Assembly: GCA_039029395.1 (NCBI GenBank)
Contig: JBCCGG010000023.1
Span: 1 to 64,000 of the forward strand
Length of the DNA: 64,000 nucleotides
Source of the DNA: JBCCGG01 sp039029395
GTDB taxonomy: Bacteria; Pseudomonadota; Alphaproteobacteria; Kiloniellales; JAKSDN01
Reading direction: 5' to 3'
The translations under genes were made by a program, and so were the position numbers. Each line of letters begins with the position of its first letter. The first letter of the stretch is position 1. This document shows positions 1-8,282 of the stretch, one piece after another. The notes below the pieces were generated by a model. That model was given only the letters and a program-made list of their open reading frames with translations, was not told the DNA's origin and did not search any database.

Positions 1-837
1 AAGCCCGACATGAAGAAAACCACCTTGAACGGCGGCAAGGTCGCCGAAGCCTATCAGCGTCTCGATGCCTATGTCGGCCAGGTCATGGAAGAATTGACGG
101 CCCTCGGCGTCGCGGAAAACACCATCTTCGTCGCCATGGCCGATAACGGGCCGATGGTCCACAATCCGCCGCCGGGTTGGGGCATGACCCAGATCTTTTT
201 CAATGGCGGAAAGGGCGACTTCCTTGAAGGCGGCGTGCGCGTCCCCGCCTTCGCATGGTGGCCCGGCACAATCGAGAGCGGGCAACTGGTTGGCGACATC
301 ATCCATGTGACGGATCTCTTCACGACCTTTGCTCGTCTTGGCGGCGCCCTGGACTTCATCCCGAGAGATCGCGTGATCGATGGCATCGATCAGACGTCCC
401 TCTTCCTCAATGGCGATACCTACTCGCGCCGCGACTACGTACATATCTATCAAGGTCATACGCTCGCGGCGACCGTCAAGGGGCGCTACAAGCAACACTG
501 GATCTCCTCGGACCCGGGCGCAAAGTCGGGCATCGGGGCCTCGTTCTACGACCTCTATCAGGATCCGCGCGAGGAGAACCCGCATCTCGTGCCGCTTATC
601 CACACCCTCGGGCAGTTCAAGGTGATGCGCACCCGCCACGAGCTGATGAAGGGCAAGTATCCGGACAAACCCAACGCGCGGGGCATCCCCTTGACCGGTC
701 TTGCCAATGCCCGCCCGGAGACGATCGCCATCGGCGAGATGGTCAAGCGCAACCTCGAAGGTTTGCCCTTCTCGGTGCAAGAGTATCTGCAGCATGAGCC
801 GCCAAACGTGCTGCGCGACTTCGATTGGGGCCAATAG
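1..837 (+). CDS. Sulfatase, C-terminal part (cut by window start)
   Basis: The reading frame is open from the first base, and the 278 residues seen match the second half of the two full sulfatases downstream, so the N-terminal half with the active-site cysteine lies outside the window. A metal-binding ADNG motif is visible near residue 45, followed by FNGGKGDFLEGGVRVPAF and DRVIDGIDQT, both nearly repeated in the neighbours. The family hydrolyses sulfate esters, probably in the periplasm. It ends in a longer tail than its paralogues. It is the first of at least three tandem paralogues and the substrate cannot be inferred. The sulfatase fold is certain; substrate and completeness are not. Confidence 0.88.
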   Translation, partial: KPDMKKTTLNGGKVAEAYQRLDAYVGQVMEELTALGVAENTIFVAMADNGPMVHNPPPGWGMTQIFFNGGKGDFLEGGVRVPAFAWWPGTIESGQLVGDIIHVTDLFTTFARLGGALDFIPRDRVIDGIDQTSLFLNGDTYSRRDYVHIYQGHTLAATVKGRYKQHWISSDPGAKSGIGASFYDLYQDPREENPHLVPLIHTLGQFKVMRTRHELMKGKYPDKPNARGIPLTGLANARPETIAIGEMVKRNLEGLPFSVQEYLQHEPPNVLRDFDWGQ

Positions 838-966
838 CGGCACAACCGATCCGAATTTGGGAGTGCGCTATGACGGACAAGACGCGGCGTTTCGCCACTG
901 GCAACGAGCGACCAACGTCAGGCCGCAGGCCTGGCTCGTAGCAAATTCAACTTGAGGAGAATAGCG

Positions 967-1539
967 ATGACCTCGCACATCCGGTGTTTCAAATTGATCG
1001 CCGCCCTCCTGGTGACCGGGGCAGTCATGTTGGTCACCACAAGCGGCATGTCCGCCGCCGCCAATGAGCTGGAAAGTGAGTCCAAGGCGGCACTGCAAAA
1101 GCTCTACAGCGAATCTGAAGACGCCAAAGTTATCGGCCAGAAGGCAAAGGCCGTTTTGGTGTTTCCTCAGATCATCAAGGCCGGCCTTTTGGTAGGTGGG
1201 CAAACTGGCAACGGCACGCTCTTCAAAGGCGGTAAGTCTATTGGCCATTATAACTCGTCGGCGCTGTCCTATGGACTGCAGGCCGGCGTTCAGTGGTATG
1301 GCTACGCCATGTTCCTTATGGACGATGCCGCCGTCGACTATCTCGATGCCAGCGACGGCTGGGAGCTTGGCAGCGGGCCCAGCGTCGTCGTCTGGGACCA
1401 AGGCGCGGCCGCTTCAATGTCATCGACGACGCTGCAGGAGGATGCGGTTGTCTTTATCTTTGGTCAGGAAGGGCTGATGGCCGGGCTTGGCATTCAAGGG
1501 ACGAAAATCACCGAAATCCAGCCCGAGGAGGGTGGCTGA
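967..1539 (+). CDS. SYLF/YSC84-domain secreted protein
   Basis: This 190-residue protein has an N-terminal hydrophobic signal segment (about residues 8-35) and then a SYLF (Ysc84) domain: AKAVLVFPQIIKAGLLVGGQ, a GYNS-like YNSSALSYGLQAG stretch and a C-terminal VFIFGQEGLMAGLGIQGTKI. SYLF domains bind phosphoinositides in eukaryotes; the bacterial role is poorly defined, with lipid binding at the envelope likely. The start at 967 was preferred because a GAGGAG box lies about eight bases upstream. It sits between two sulfatase genes and is followed by a strong terminator hairpin, which suggests that it ends the first sulfatase transcript. Confidence 0.85.
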   Translation: MTSHIRCFKLIAALLVTGAVMLVTTSGMSAAANELESESKAALQKLYSESEDAKVIGQKAKAVLVFPQIIKAGLLVGGQTGNGTLFKGGKSIGHYNSSALSYGLQAGVQWYGYAMFLMDDAAVDYLDASDGWELGSGPSVVVWDQGAAASMSSTTLQEDAVVFIFGQEGLMAGLGIQGTKITEIQPEEGG

Positions 1540-1560
1540 CGGGATGCGCGGTCGGCAGCG

Positions 1561-1590
1561 GTCCCCGCGGTGCGGGGACTTGTTGTTTGA
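1561..1590 (+). terminator. Rho-independent terminator after SYLF gene
   Basis: A perfect 8-bp stem (GTCCCCGC at 1561-1568 with GCGGGGAC at 1572-1579) closes a 3-base loop and is followed by a T-rich run (TTGTTGTTT). It separates the SYLF gene from the next sulfatase. Confidence 0.75.
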
Positions 1591-1667
1591 CGCGGTGGCG
1601 AAAGCGTCCCGTAGCTCACCGAGTGAAGCAGAGAGTAGCTCGACTAAGAAAGAGAAGAGGTCAACCC

Positions 1668-3311
1668 ATGACGCGAATTCTAACCCTCCCGATCCTGGCC
1701 GCCTTGGCCGCCGCGCCGGCCCAAGCCGCTGACATCGTCCACGACGGCGAGTACGCCTTCCTCAAACAGCAGCACGGCGAGGCCTGGGCGGCCGAGGACG
1801 CCGCCGCCGAGGCAAAGCTCGCCGAGATCCGCGCGGCCAACGGCGGCAAGCGGCCCAACATCCTCTACATCCTGATTGACGACGTCAGCTTTGGTCTGAT
1901 GGGCAATCCGGCGATGAACTACGTCACCGGTATTGACACCGCGAACATCAACGACTTCGCCAGCGAGGGCCTCAGCCTCATGCGCATGTACACCGAGCCA
2001 TCGTGTACGCCGACCCGCACCGCGCTACTGACCGGCCGCCATCCAGTGCGCGCCGGCCAAGAGGAGGTCAAGGTCGCGCTGGTCGGCGAGGGTCTGCATG
2101 CCGACGAGGTCACGATCGCCGAGATCCTGTCCAAAGCCGGCTACAACACCGCCCACGTGGGCAAGTGGCACCAGGGCGATATCGAGCAGTCCTTTCCCCA
2201 CAACCAGGGTTTCGATTACGCCGCCTTCCCGGTCCACCAGCAGGTGCAGCTCTCGCTGATGACCCGCGAGGCGGCCCAAGCCAACAACATGCTCGGCTGG
2301 CACCATTCGACCCAATCGGGTGCCCGAGCGATCGATCAGCACTTCAAACCTTCCGGCCTGGTCACCGGCCTGGAGGCCGAGAAGGGCGGCAAGGCGCGCG
2401 AAGTCGACCTCAAGCCGGGAGAAGAGTGGACGCAAGCGCACTACCACGCCATGAACGAGCGCTATCAAAGCCAGATCATCGAGCAACTAAACCGTCTGGC
2501 CGGAGAGGAGGAACCCTTCTTCCTGCAGTACTGGCCGCTCTATCCCCTCAACTTCGTTCACGACCAGGAGCAAGCGATCTCCCACAATGGCGGATTCATG
2601 GCCGAGAAGCTTCAGCTGCTGGACGGCTGGATCGGCGCGCTCTTGGACGAGGTCGACCGCCTTGGCATTGCAGGCAACACCCTGGTCGTGCTGATGGCCG
2701 ACAATGGGATCTTCAAGCAGTACGGTGGCACCTCAGGCCTCAGCGAGCTGATCTATCGGGGCGGAAAGGTCGACCATTTGGAGGGCGGCGTGCGTGTTGA
2801 TGCCTTCGTGCGCTGGCCCAACGTGATCGCGTCGGGCAGCGCGGTGGGCGACATCATCCATGTCTCCGATCTCTTCACCACCTTCGCGCGGCTCGGCCAG
2901 GCGACCGAATTCATCCCGCGCGACCGGGTGATCGACGGCATCGATCAGACCACATTGCTGCTGGAAGGCGAGGGCAAGGGCCGTCGGGACTACGTCTACA
3001 TCTACCAGAACGACGTCCTGCGCTCGGTCGTTAAGCAGGAGTTCAAGATGCACATGCCCGCGCCCGGCGTGCCCGGCGCGGCGGCACCGGTCTACAACGT
3101 GCTACGCGACCCGCGCGAGGAGTACCCCCAGATCGGCACGGCGTTGTGGTCCGGTGCCAGCTTCCAGGACATGGTCAAGCGCCACATGATCATGATCAAG
3201 AAGTATCCCCACGCCCCGCTGGGCAAGGGCGTGCCCTATGAGGGCATCGAGAACCTTCGCCCGGAGAGCCAGGAGACGGTGGAGACCTTCATGTCCTGGC
3301 AACCCAAATAA
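1668..3311 (+). CDS. Secreted arylsulfatase-type sulfatase
   Basis: 547 residues with a signal peptide (MTRILTLPILAALAAAPAQA, cleavage after AQA). The sulfatase core is complete: metal-binding ILIDD near residue 65, the formylglycine signature CTPTR in TEPSCTPTRTALLTGRH, the GKWH motif and a late ADNG metal site. The cysteine-type signature means a formylglycine-generating enzyme is needed for activation; none is in the window. The frame is open further upstream, but the ATG at 1668 begins the signal peptide and follows a purine-rich box. It is clearly paralogous to both neighbouring sulfatases, sharing YRGGK and EGGVRVDAF blocks. Sulfate ester hydrolysis is well supported; the natural substrate is unknown. 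Confidence 0.92.
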   Translation: MTRILTLPILAALAAAPAQAADIVHDGEYAFLKQQHGEAWAAEDAAAEAKLAEIRAANGGKRPNILYILIDDVSFGLMGNPAMNYVTGIDTANINDFASEGLSLMRMYTEPSCTPTRTALLTGRHPVRAGQEEVKVALVGEGLHADEVTIAEILSKAGYNTAHVGKWHQGDIEQSFPHNQGFDYAAFPVHQQVQLSLMTREAAQANNMLGWHHSTQSGARAIDQHFKPSGLVTGLEAEKGGKAREVDLKPGEEWTQAHYHAMNERYQSQIIEQLNRLAGEEEPFFLQYWPLYPLNFVHDQEQAISHNGGFMAEKLQLLDGWIGALLDEVDRLGIAGNTLVVLMADNGIFKQYGGTSGLSELIYRGGKVDHLEGGVRVDAFVRWPNVIASGSAVGDIIHVSDLFTTFARLGQATEFIPRDRVIDGIDQTTLLLEGEGKGRRDYVYIYQNDVLRSVVKQEFKMHMPAPGVPGAAAPVYNVLRDPREEYPQIGTALWSGASFQDMVKRHMIMIKKYPHAPLGKGVPYEGIENLRPESQETVETFMSWQPK

Positions 3312-3494
3312 CCGGGGTCAAGGCGCCGGCCTCGGCGGGCGCTTACCTTTGATTGAAGTTCTGAAGCGGGACGAGTTGCCTTTCGGGTCAGGTCGTTTCA
3401 GGATGCGGTGTGGGCTGAATGCTGTCCTATTAATTCTTATAGGTTCAGGCAAACGCATCCTGGCAGCCCCAAATGGAGAGGAGAATCTGAAATC

Positions 3495-5174
3495 ATGACG
3501 ACGCAAAGGTGCGCAAGATTCCTGACCCTATCGCTAGGCCTCCTGATGGCGGGGACGCCCGCCTTCGGTGCGGAGATCGCCCACGATTCGGAGTACTACA
3601 TCCTGAAGGCCCAGAACGCGGAAAAGTGGGCAGCTGACGACAGGGCCGTTGACGAGCGTCTCGCACAGTTCCAGGAGCGCAACAACGGCAGGCCGCCCAA
3701 CATTCTCTACATCCTGATCGACGACATCGGCTTCGGCGATCTGGGCATTCCGGAGATGAACGCTATTCGCGGCTACAAGACCCCCAACATCAACCAATTC
3801 TCCGACGAGGGTATGCGTTTCGCCCGCATGTATACCGAGCCATCGTGCACGCCGACCCGGGTTGCCTTCATGACCGGGCGCCAGCCTTACCGCTACGGTA
3901 TGGGCGACACGGCGGTCGATATCGCAGGATTCGGCTTACCCGGCGAGGAAGTCACACTGGCCGAGATTCTTTCGGAGTCCGGCTACAACACGGTCCACAT
4001 CGGCAAATGGCACATGGGCGACATCATGGAGGCCTGGCCGACGCATCAGGGCTTCGACTTCGCCGCCTTCCCGATTCACCAACAGGGCCAGCTGACAATC
4101 TTCAACGACGATGGTGCCAAGGAAGAGGTCGCGATCGGGATCGGCAAGGACAACTACGACGACCGCTTCACGATCGACAATTGGTTTAGACCCGACGCCT
4201 CGCACATGGCGACCGTGGTCGAGGGCGTGCGCGGCGAGAAGGTCCGCGAGGTGCACATGGCGCCAGGCGAGCGCTGGACGCAGGCCAAATACGACGAGAT
4301 GAACGCCCGCTTCCAGCAGCAAGCGCTGGACAGCTTGCGCGATCTGGCCGGCAAGGAGGAACCCTTCTTCCTGCAGTACTGGCCGGTTATCCCGCTCTAT
4401 AACGTACGCACCACCACCGAAGTCTTCACCACGCCCAACGGCGGCACCTATGTGGAGAGCATGAAGCAGCTGGACGGCTGGATCGGCGAGGTCCTAGCCG
4501 AGATGGACACGCTCGGCGTGGCCGACAACACCATCGTGATCATCATGGGCGACAACGGCCACTTCACAAAGTACTCGCCCGAGAGCGGCTTCACCCCCTT
4601 GGTCTATCGGGGCGGCAAGGGCGACACCACCGAGGGCGGCGTGCGGGTCGACGCCTTTGCCCGCTGGCCGGGCATGATCGCCGCCGACTCCATTGTCATG
4701 GACATGGTCCACGTCGCCGACCTCTTCACCAGCCTGGCGCGCTTGGGTGGTGCGACCGACAAGATCCCAACCGACCGGGTGATCGACGGGGTCGACCAGT
4801 CCGCGCTCATGCTGGAAGGCGAGACCCATGGCCGACGCGATCACGTCATGATCTACTCCGGCAGCGCCCTCAAGTCTGTGGTCAAGGAGCAATACAAGCT
4901 CAACCTGCCCGGGCCCGGCGAGAATCCGATCGGCGCCAAGTTCTTCGATCTGTTCCGTGACACCCGCGAGGAGTTCCCGGTCTCCACCGAGGTGGGTGCC
5001 TGGGGCGGTCAGGAGTTCATCCGCATTGTCCAACGCCATTTGCGGCGCAAGGAGATGTATCCCGATAAGCCGCCGGCATTCGGGCGCCCCTACGACGGCA
5101 TCGAAAACCTGCGCCCGGAGACTGAGGCCGCCGTCGAGGCCTTCCTGATCAAGCAAGCTTCGCCGACACAGTAG
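3495..5174 (+). CDS. Secreted arylsulfatase-type sulfatase
   Basis: 559 residues starting with a signal peptide (cleavage near TPAFGA-EI). Motifs are ILIDDIGFGDLG (metal site), EPSCTPTR (formylglycine cysteine), HIGKWHMGD and MGDNG. The ATG at 3495 is preceded by GGAGAGGAG. It is a close paralogue of the preceding gene, with the same domain order and a near-identical C-terminal YDGIENLRPE block, so the pair looks like a tandem duplication. Seventeen bases separate its stop from the beta-barrel gene, suggesting co-transcription with that and the DUF3313 lipoprotein. Probably periplasmic; substrate unknown. Confidence 0.92.
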   Translation: MTTQRCARFLTLSLGLLMAGTPAFGAEIAHDSEYYILKAQNAEKWAADDRAVDERLAQFQERNNGRPPNILYILIDDIGFGDLGIPEMNAIRGYKTPNINQFSDEGMRFARMYTEPSCTPTRVAFMTGRQPYRYGMGDTAVDIAGFGLPGEEVTLAEILSESGYNTVHIGKWHMGDIMEAWPTHQGFDFAAFPIHQQGQLTIFNDDGAKEEVAIGIGKDNYDDRFTIDNWFRPDASHMATVVEGVRGEKVREVHMAPGERWTQAKYDEMNARFQQQALDSLRDLAGKEEPFFLQYWPVIPLYNVRTTTEVFTTPNGGTYVESMKQLDGWIGEVLAEMDTLGVADNTIVIIMGDNGHFTKYSPESGFTPLVYRGGKGDTTEGGVRVDAFARWPGMIAADSIVMDMVHVADLFTSLARLGGATDKIPTDRVIDGVDQSALMLEGETHGRRDHVMIYSGSALKSVVKEQYKLNLPGPGENPIGAKFFDLFRDTREEFPVSTEVGAWGGQEFIRIVQRHLRRKEMYPDKPPAFGRPYDGIENLRPETEAAVEAFLIKQASPTQ

Positions 5175-5191
5175 CCGGAAAGGGAACTCCA

Positions 5192-5995
5192 ATGCCTCTA
5201 TATCCCCGATTGGCGGCAGCCCTGCTCGCCGCGGCTTTGGCAGCCACGCCGGCTGCGGCAGCCGAGGAGCCGGCAGACGGCCTCACCCAGGGCGGATGGC
5301 GCTTCAACGTCGCGCCCTACGTCTGGTTCATCAGCGTTGAGGGCGACATGACCATCAAGGGTCTCGAATCCGAGGTCGATGCCTCCTTCAGCGACATTTG
5401 GAACAACCTCAACATCGGCTTCTTCGGCCGAGTCGAAGCGCAGAAAGGTCCAGTCGCGATCTACGGCGACGTGATCTATGCCGACCTGGAAATGGAGAAC
5501 TCGATTGGGCCGCTTTCGGTCGATGCGGACATCGACCTTCTGGTGTTCGATTTCGGCGTGGCCTACGAGGCAGCCCGGGTGCTTCTGAGCGACTACGGCA
5601 GAGACTTTCCGATCTGGCTCACGATCGAACCGATGCTGGGAGGGCGCCTTTACAATGTCGAGGGCGACCTGAAGCCCCAGCGTCTGGCCAAGGTGTCGGA
5701 GTCCGAGACCTGGGTCGATCCGGTGATCGGCTTGCGTCTCATGAGCGATTTGACGCCCAACTGGAACGTGCGGCTGCGCGGCGACGTAGGCGGATTCGGC
5801 GTCGCCTCGGATCTGACTTGGCAGGCCATGCTCGGAGTCGGCTACAGCTTCGGCTTGTTTGGCGAGCGCGATGCAACGGCCATCTTCGGATATCGCGCGC
5901 TCTATGACGATTACCAAACCGGAAGCGGCGCGGACAAGTTTGCGGTCGATGCGACCTTTCATGGGCCACTGTTGGGCCTGTCCGTGGCCTTTTGA
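5192..5995 (+). CDS. Outer-membrane beta-barrel-like protein
   Basis: 267 residues with an Ala-rich signal peptide (residues 1-24) and then alternating hydrophobic/polar strands typical of a small outer-membrane barrel, ending in a terminal Phe (LSVAF) as expected for BAM-dependent insertion. Repeated aromatic-flanked strands (WRFNVAPYVWF, GYSFGLFG, FGYRALYDDYQ) support this. No specific family is recognised with certainty. It lies 17 bases after a sulfatase and 44 bases before a lipoprotein gene. A role in substrate entry or envelope organisation for the sulfatase system is inference from position only. Confidence 0.72.
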   Translation: MPLYPRLAAALLAAALAATPAAAAEEPADGLTQGGWRFNVAPYVWFISVEGDMTIKGLESEVDASFSDIWNNLNIGFFGRVEAQKGPVAIYGDVIYADLEMENSIGPLSVDADIDLLVFDFGVAYEAARVLLSDYGRDFPIWLTIEPMLGGRLYNVEGDLKPQRLAKVSESETWVDPVIGLRLMSDLTPNWNVRLRGDVGGFGVASDLTWQAMLGVGYSFGLFGERDATAIFGYRALYDDYQTGSGADKFAVDATFHGPLLGLSVAF

Positions 5996-6039
5996 CCAAG
6001 ACCCCCAGCACATGTCGCAAGGAACGAGAGGAGAGAACG

Positions 6040-6753
6040 ATGATTAAGAAGGGCTTGAAATTTGCTGGCATGTTAGCCGGCCTCCTGGCCATGACGGCCT
6101 GCGCCAAGACCGAGAAAATATCCGATGTCCAGCCTTCCGGGTTCCTGGATCCCGCGATCTACGACAAGCTCGAGCCGGGCACGGGCGCGCTCGAAGCGGC
6201 ACAGTTCTACAGAGCGCCCGGCCTCGACATCTCCGGCTACGACAAGATCCTGCTCGACCCGATCGTCGCCTTTGCGCCGCCGGGCGATGAAGGCGACATC
6301 GACCCGCAAGACAAGCAGGCGCTGCTCAACAACTTCTACACCCTACTGGCTCAGCAGCTCGAACAAGACTACACCATGGTGACCGGGCCTGAGCCGGGCG
6401 CCCTGCGCCTCCAGATGGCCATGACCAAGGCGACCAAGAAGAACGTCACCATGGATACGGTCTCGACCCTCACGCCGATTGGCCTGGCGGCGCGCAACCT
6501 AACTGAGTATGCGACCGGCGAGCCGACCTTCACCGGCCGCCTGCGGATCGAGCTCGAGTTGACCGATTCCATGACAGAGGAGGTGCTCGTCGCCGCGATC
6601 GACGAGCGGGCCGGCGGGTCGCAGATTTCCGAGGACCAGCTCAGCTCTTGGTCCAGCGTCAACGCCGCGATGGAGTTCTATTCCATCGGCATCCGCTACC
6701 GTCTGTGCCAGTTGCGCGGCGGCAGCAACTGTGTGAAGCCTCAAACCTTCTGA
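6040..6753 (+). CDS. DUF3313-like lipoprotein
   Basis: 237 residues with a lipoprotein signal: a positively charged start, a hydrophobic stretch and the lipobox AMTAC, giving Cys at about residue 21. The body resembles the DUF3313 family of predicted outer-membrane lipoproteins (SGFL near the mature N-terminus, a YDKILLDPIVAF block and a central ATKKNVTMDTVSTLTPIG segment). The function of the family is not known. The ATG at 6040 follows GAGAGGAGAG. It is the last gene of the sulfatase block and is followed by a strong hairpin. Confidence 0.75.
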   Translation: MIKKGLKFAGMLAGLLAMTACAKTEKISDVQPSGFLDPAIYDKLEPGTGALEAAQFYRAPGLDISGYDKILLDPIVAFAPPGDEGDIDPQDKQALLNNFYTLLAQQLEQDYTMVTGPEPGALRLQMAMTKATKKNVTMDTVSTLTPIGLAARNLTEYATGEPTFTGRLRIELELTDSMTEEVLVAAIDERAGGSQISEDQLSSWSSVNAAMEFYSIGIRYRLCQLRGGSNCVKPQTF

Positions 6754-6766
6754 GTGTACACCGAGC

Positions 6767-6794
6767 GCCCGCGGCCCCGCACTGGGCCGCGGGC
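6767..6794 (+). terminator. Strong hairpin ending the sulfatase block
   Basis: A perfect 11-bp stem (GCCCGCGGCCC at 6767-6777 with GGGCCGCGGGC at 6784-6794) and 6-base loop just after the lipoprotein stop. There is no clear T-run, so it may protect the 3' end or help Rho-dependent termination. In the 323-base gap 6754-7076 before the next gene nothing else was recognised. Confidence 0.6.
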
Positions 6795-7076
6795 TAGTGT
6801 ATGCGATAAATTGATCTGCCTAGTGACTGAATTCAGCGAGAGCTTCATCTCCACACCACATCGGCGTTAAAGCACCCGAGCAGAGATCGGCCTTGACCGC
6901 GACGCCTGTCCCGGCGCCGCCTTTAATTTACATATCCTGGGCACGCAGCAACATCCCCCTCCAAACTCCCTAGCCATGTTGACTTCAAGCTTCGCTCTAT
7001 GGACCCTTACGGGCAGTTAGCTCGTGGTTGATCGAGATCAAGCACGGACGGCACGCCGACAACGATAGGTCCACCG

Positions 7077-7994
7077 ATGGCTACTGATGGATTATGGAAG
7101 CTTGATTGGAACCTTCTAAGGATGTTCTCCGAGATTGCGAGAGCCGGAGGCGTGAGCGAAGCCGCCCGCAAGATGGGACGAAAACAGCCGGCCGTCAGTT
7201 TGGCTCTCAAAAGACTCGAGGCGCATCTGGGCGTTAAGCTCTGCGAACGGGGCCCCGCTGGGTTTCGTTTGACCGACGAAGGAGAGTTCATAGCCGACGT
7301 TACCGGGCGCATGGTGCAACTCGTCGAGGAGATCCCCGGGCGCATCACCCAACTCTCGGAGTTAGTCAGCGGAACCATCCGCATGATGGTCATCAGCAAT
7401 GTCGTGGACGAGGTCTTGGATGCCACGATCGCGAATTTTCACAAAAAGTATCCAGCTGTCGAGCTGCAGATCGAGGTGGCAACCTGGGACGTCATCAGCC
7501 GGGCCGTGCTGCGAGGAAACATAGATGTCGGCGTGGCGCCCGCGCGCGATTTTCATGGCGAGCTTCAGTACGACCTCTTGTGCCAGGAGGCTCATCGCCC
7601 CTATTGCGGAAAAGGTCATCCTTGCTTCGGCAAGACCTACAAGAAGCCGAAGGAGATCGCCGATCAAAGCTTCATACTGACGGGCGCTGATGAACCGGAC
7701 GAACTGACGCGCTTTCGCCATCAGTTTGGTCTCGGCAAGCACAGGACCGGGATTTCCGACCATCTGGAGGAGGCCAAACGCCTGGCGCTCATGGGGGTCG
7801 GAATCTGCTTTTTTCCCGAGAAGTACGCCCAAAGGGATGTCGATCGAGGTCGCCTCTGGCCGGTTCTGGACGCGCCGAATGGCCCGATGATGGACCTCTA
7901 CCTGATCACCAATCCCGAAGCACCCCGCCATCGTGCTCGCCAGCTCTTCTCCGAAGAGCTCAGACTGCGGATGACAGCAAGCCAGAGCGCTTAG
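7077..7994 (+). CDS. LysR-family transcriptional regulator
   Basis: 305 residues. The N-terminal winged HTH is typical (LLRMFSEIARAGGVSEAARKM, then QPAVSLALKRLEAHLGVKL), with a substrate-binding effector domain from about residue 90. It lies directly upstream of, and in the same direction as, the ABC transporter/arginase-fold/nickel permease genes, making it the likely local activator with the transported compound or a product as effector. A symmetric ATTCA-A-TGAAT element at 8056-8066 in front of the transporter could be its site. The effector is inferred only from context. Confidence 0.9.
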   Translation: MATDGLWKLDWNLLRMFSEIARAGGVSEAARKMGRKQPAVSLALKRLEAHLGVKLCERGPAGFRLTDEGEFIADVTGRMVQLVEEIPGRITQLSELVSGTIRMMVISNVVDEVLDATIANFHKKYPAVELQIEVATWDVISRAVLRGNIDVGVAPARDFHGELQYDLLCQEAHRPYCGKGHPCFGKTYKKPKEIADQSFILTGADEPDELTRFRHQFGLGKHRTGISDHLEEAKRLALMGVGICFFPEKYAQRDVDRGRLWPVLDAPNGPMMDLYLITNPEAPRHRARQLFSEELRLRMTASQSA

Positions 7995-8010
7995 ACTGGT
8001 GCCGGAGAAT

Positions 8011-8034
8011 CGTACCGCCATGCGGGGCGGTGCG
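8011..8034 (+). terminator. Weak terminator hairpin after LysR gene
   Basis: A stem of about 9 bp including one G-T pair (around ACCGCC 8014-8019 and GGCGGT 8026-8031), 17 bases after the LysR stop and followed by AT-rich DNA without a clean T-run. It suggests that the transporter operon starts from its own promoter. Confidence 0.4.
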
Positions 8035-8055
8035 ACTCAAGCATTAATTTTCATT

Positions 8056-8066
8056 ATTCAATGAAT
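8056..8066. promoter_or_regulatory. Palindromic ATTCA-N-TGAAT element, candidate LysR site
   Basis: Perfect 5-bp inverted repeat around one base in the AT-rich stretch between the LysR gene and the ABC permease gene. Position and symmetry fit a LysR-type operator; this is inference. Confidence 0.35.
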
Positions 8067-8115
8067 TGGTAGTTTGGGAGTTTTCATACTCAATATTGAT
8101 CCACAATGATGGAAT

Positions 8116-8250
8116 GCCTAGCACTTTAGGTCACAATGGCTCAAGTGCGCTAGGCAAGGAATGGGGACTCAAAGCAACAAGGCAGCAGCAAGCGAGCGTC
8201 ACACCGTGCCATCTCGTCCGACTGAAGCGACCGCGGTGTGCCTGGCTTGC
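8116..8250 (+). ncRNA. Structured 5' leader (two stem-loops) of the guanidine-type operon
   Basis: Two strong hairpins lie upstream of the permease. The first pairs GCCTAGC (8116-8122) with GCTAGGC (8149-8155) and continues, after a 2-base bulge, with ACTT/AAGT. The second nests CACACCG (8200-8206)/CGGTGTG (8234-8240) inside GCAAGC (8188-8193)/GCTTGC (8245-8250). The leader ends about 30 bases before the preferred start codon. It does not match the guanidine-I, -II or -III riboswitch consensus as I remember them. It may be an unrecognised cis-regulatory RNA or simply stable leader structure. Confidence 0.4.
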
Positions 8251-8282
8251 CGCCTTCAGGCCGAGAAAAGCGGGTGACGGAG

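Noticed and set aside
8095..8282. A guanidine-I (ykkC), -II or -III riboswitch in the leader of the transporter operon
   Set aside because: The conserved consensus blocks of these classes, as I remember them, are not found; only generic stem-loops are seen, so the leader is reported as an unclassified structure.
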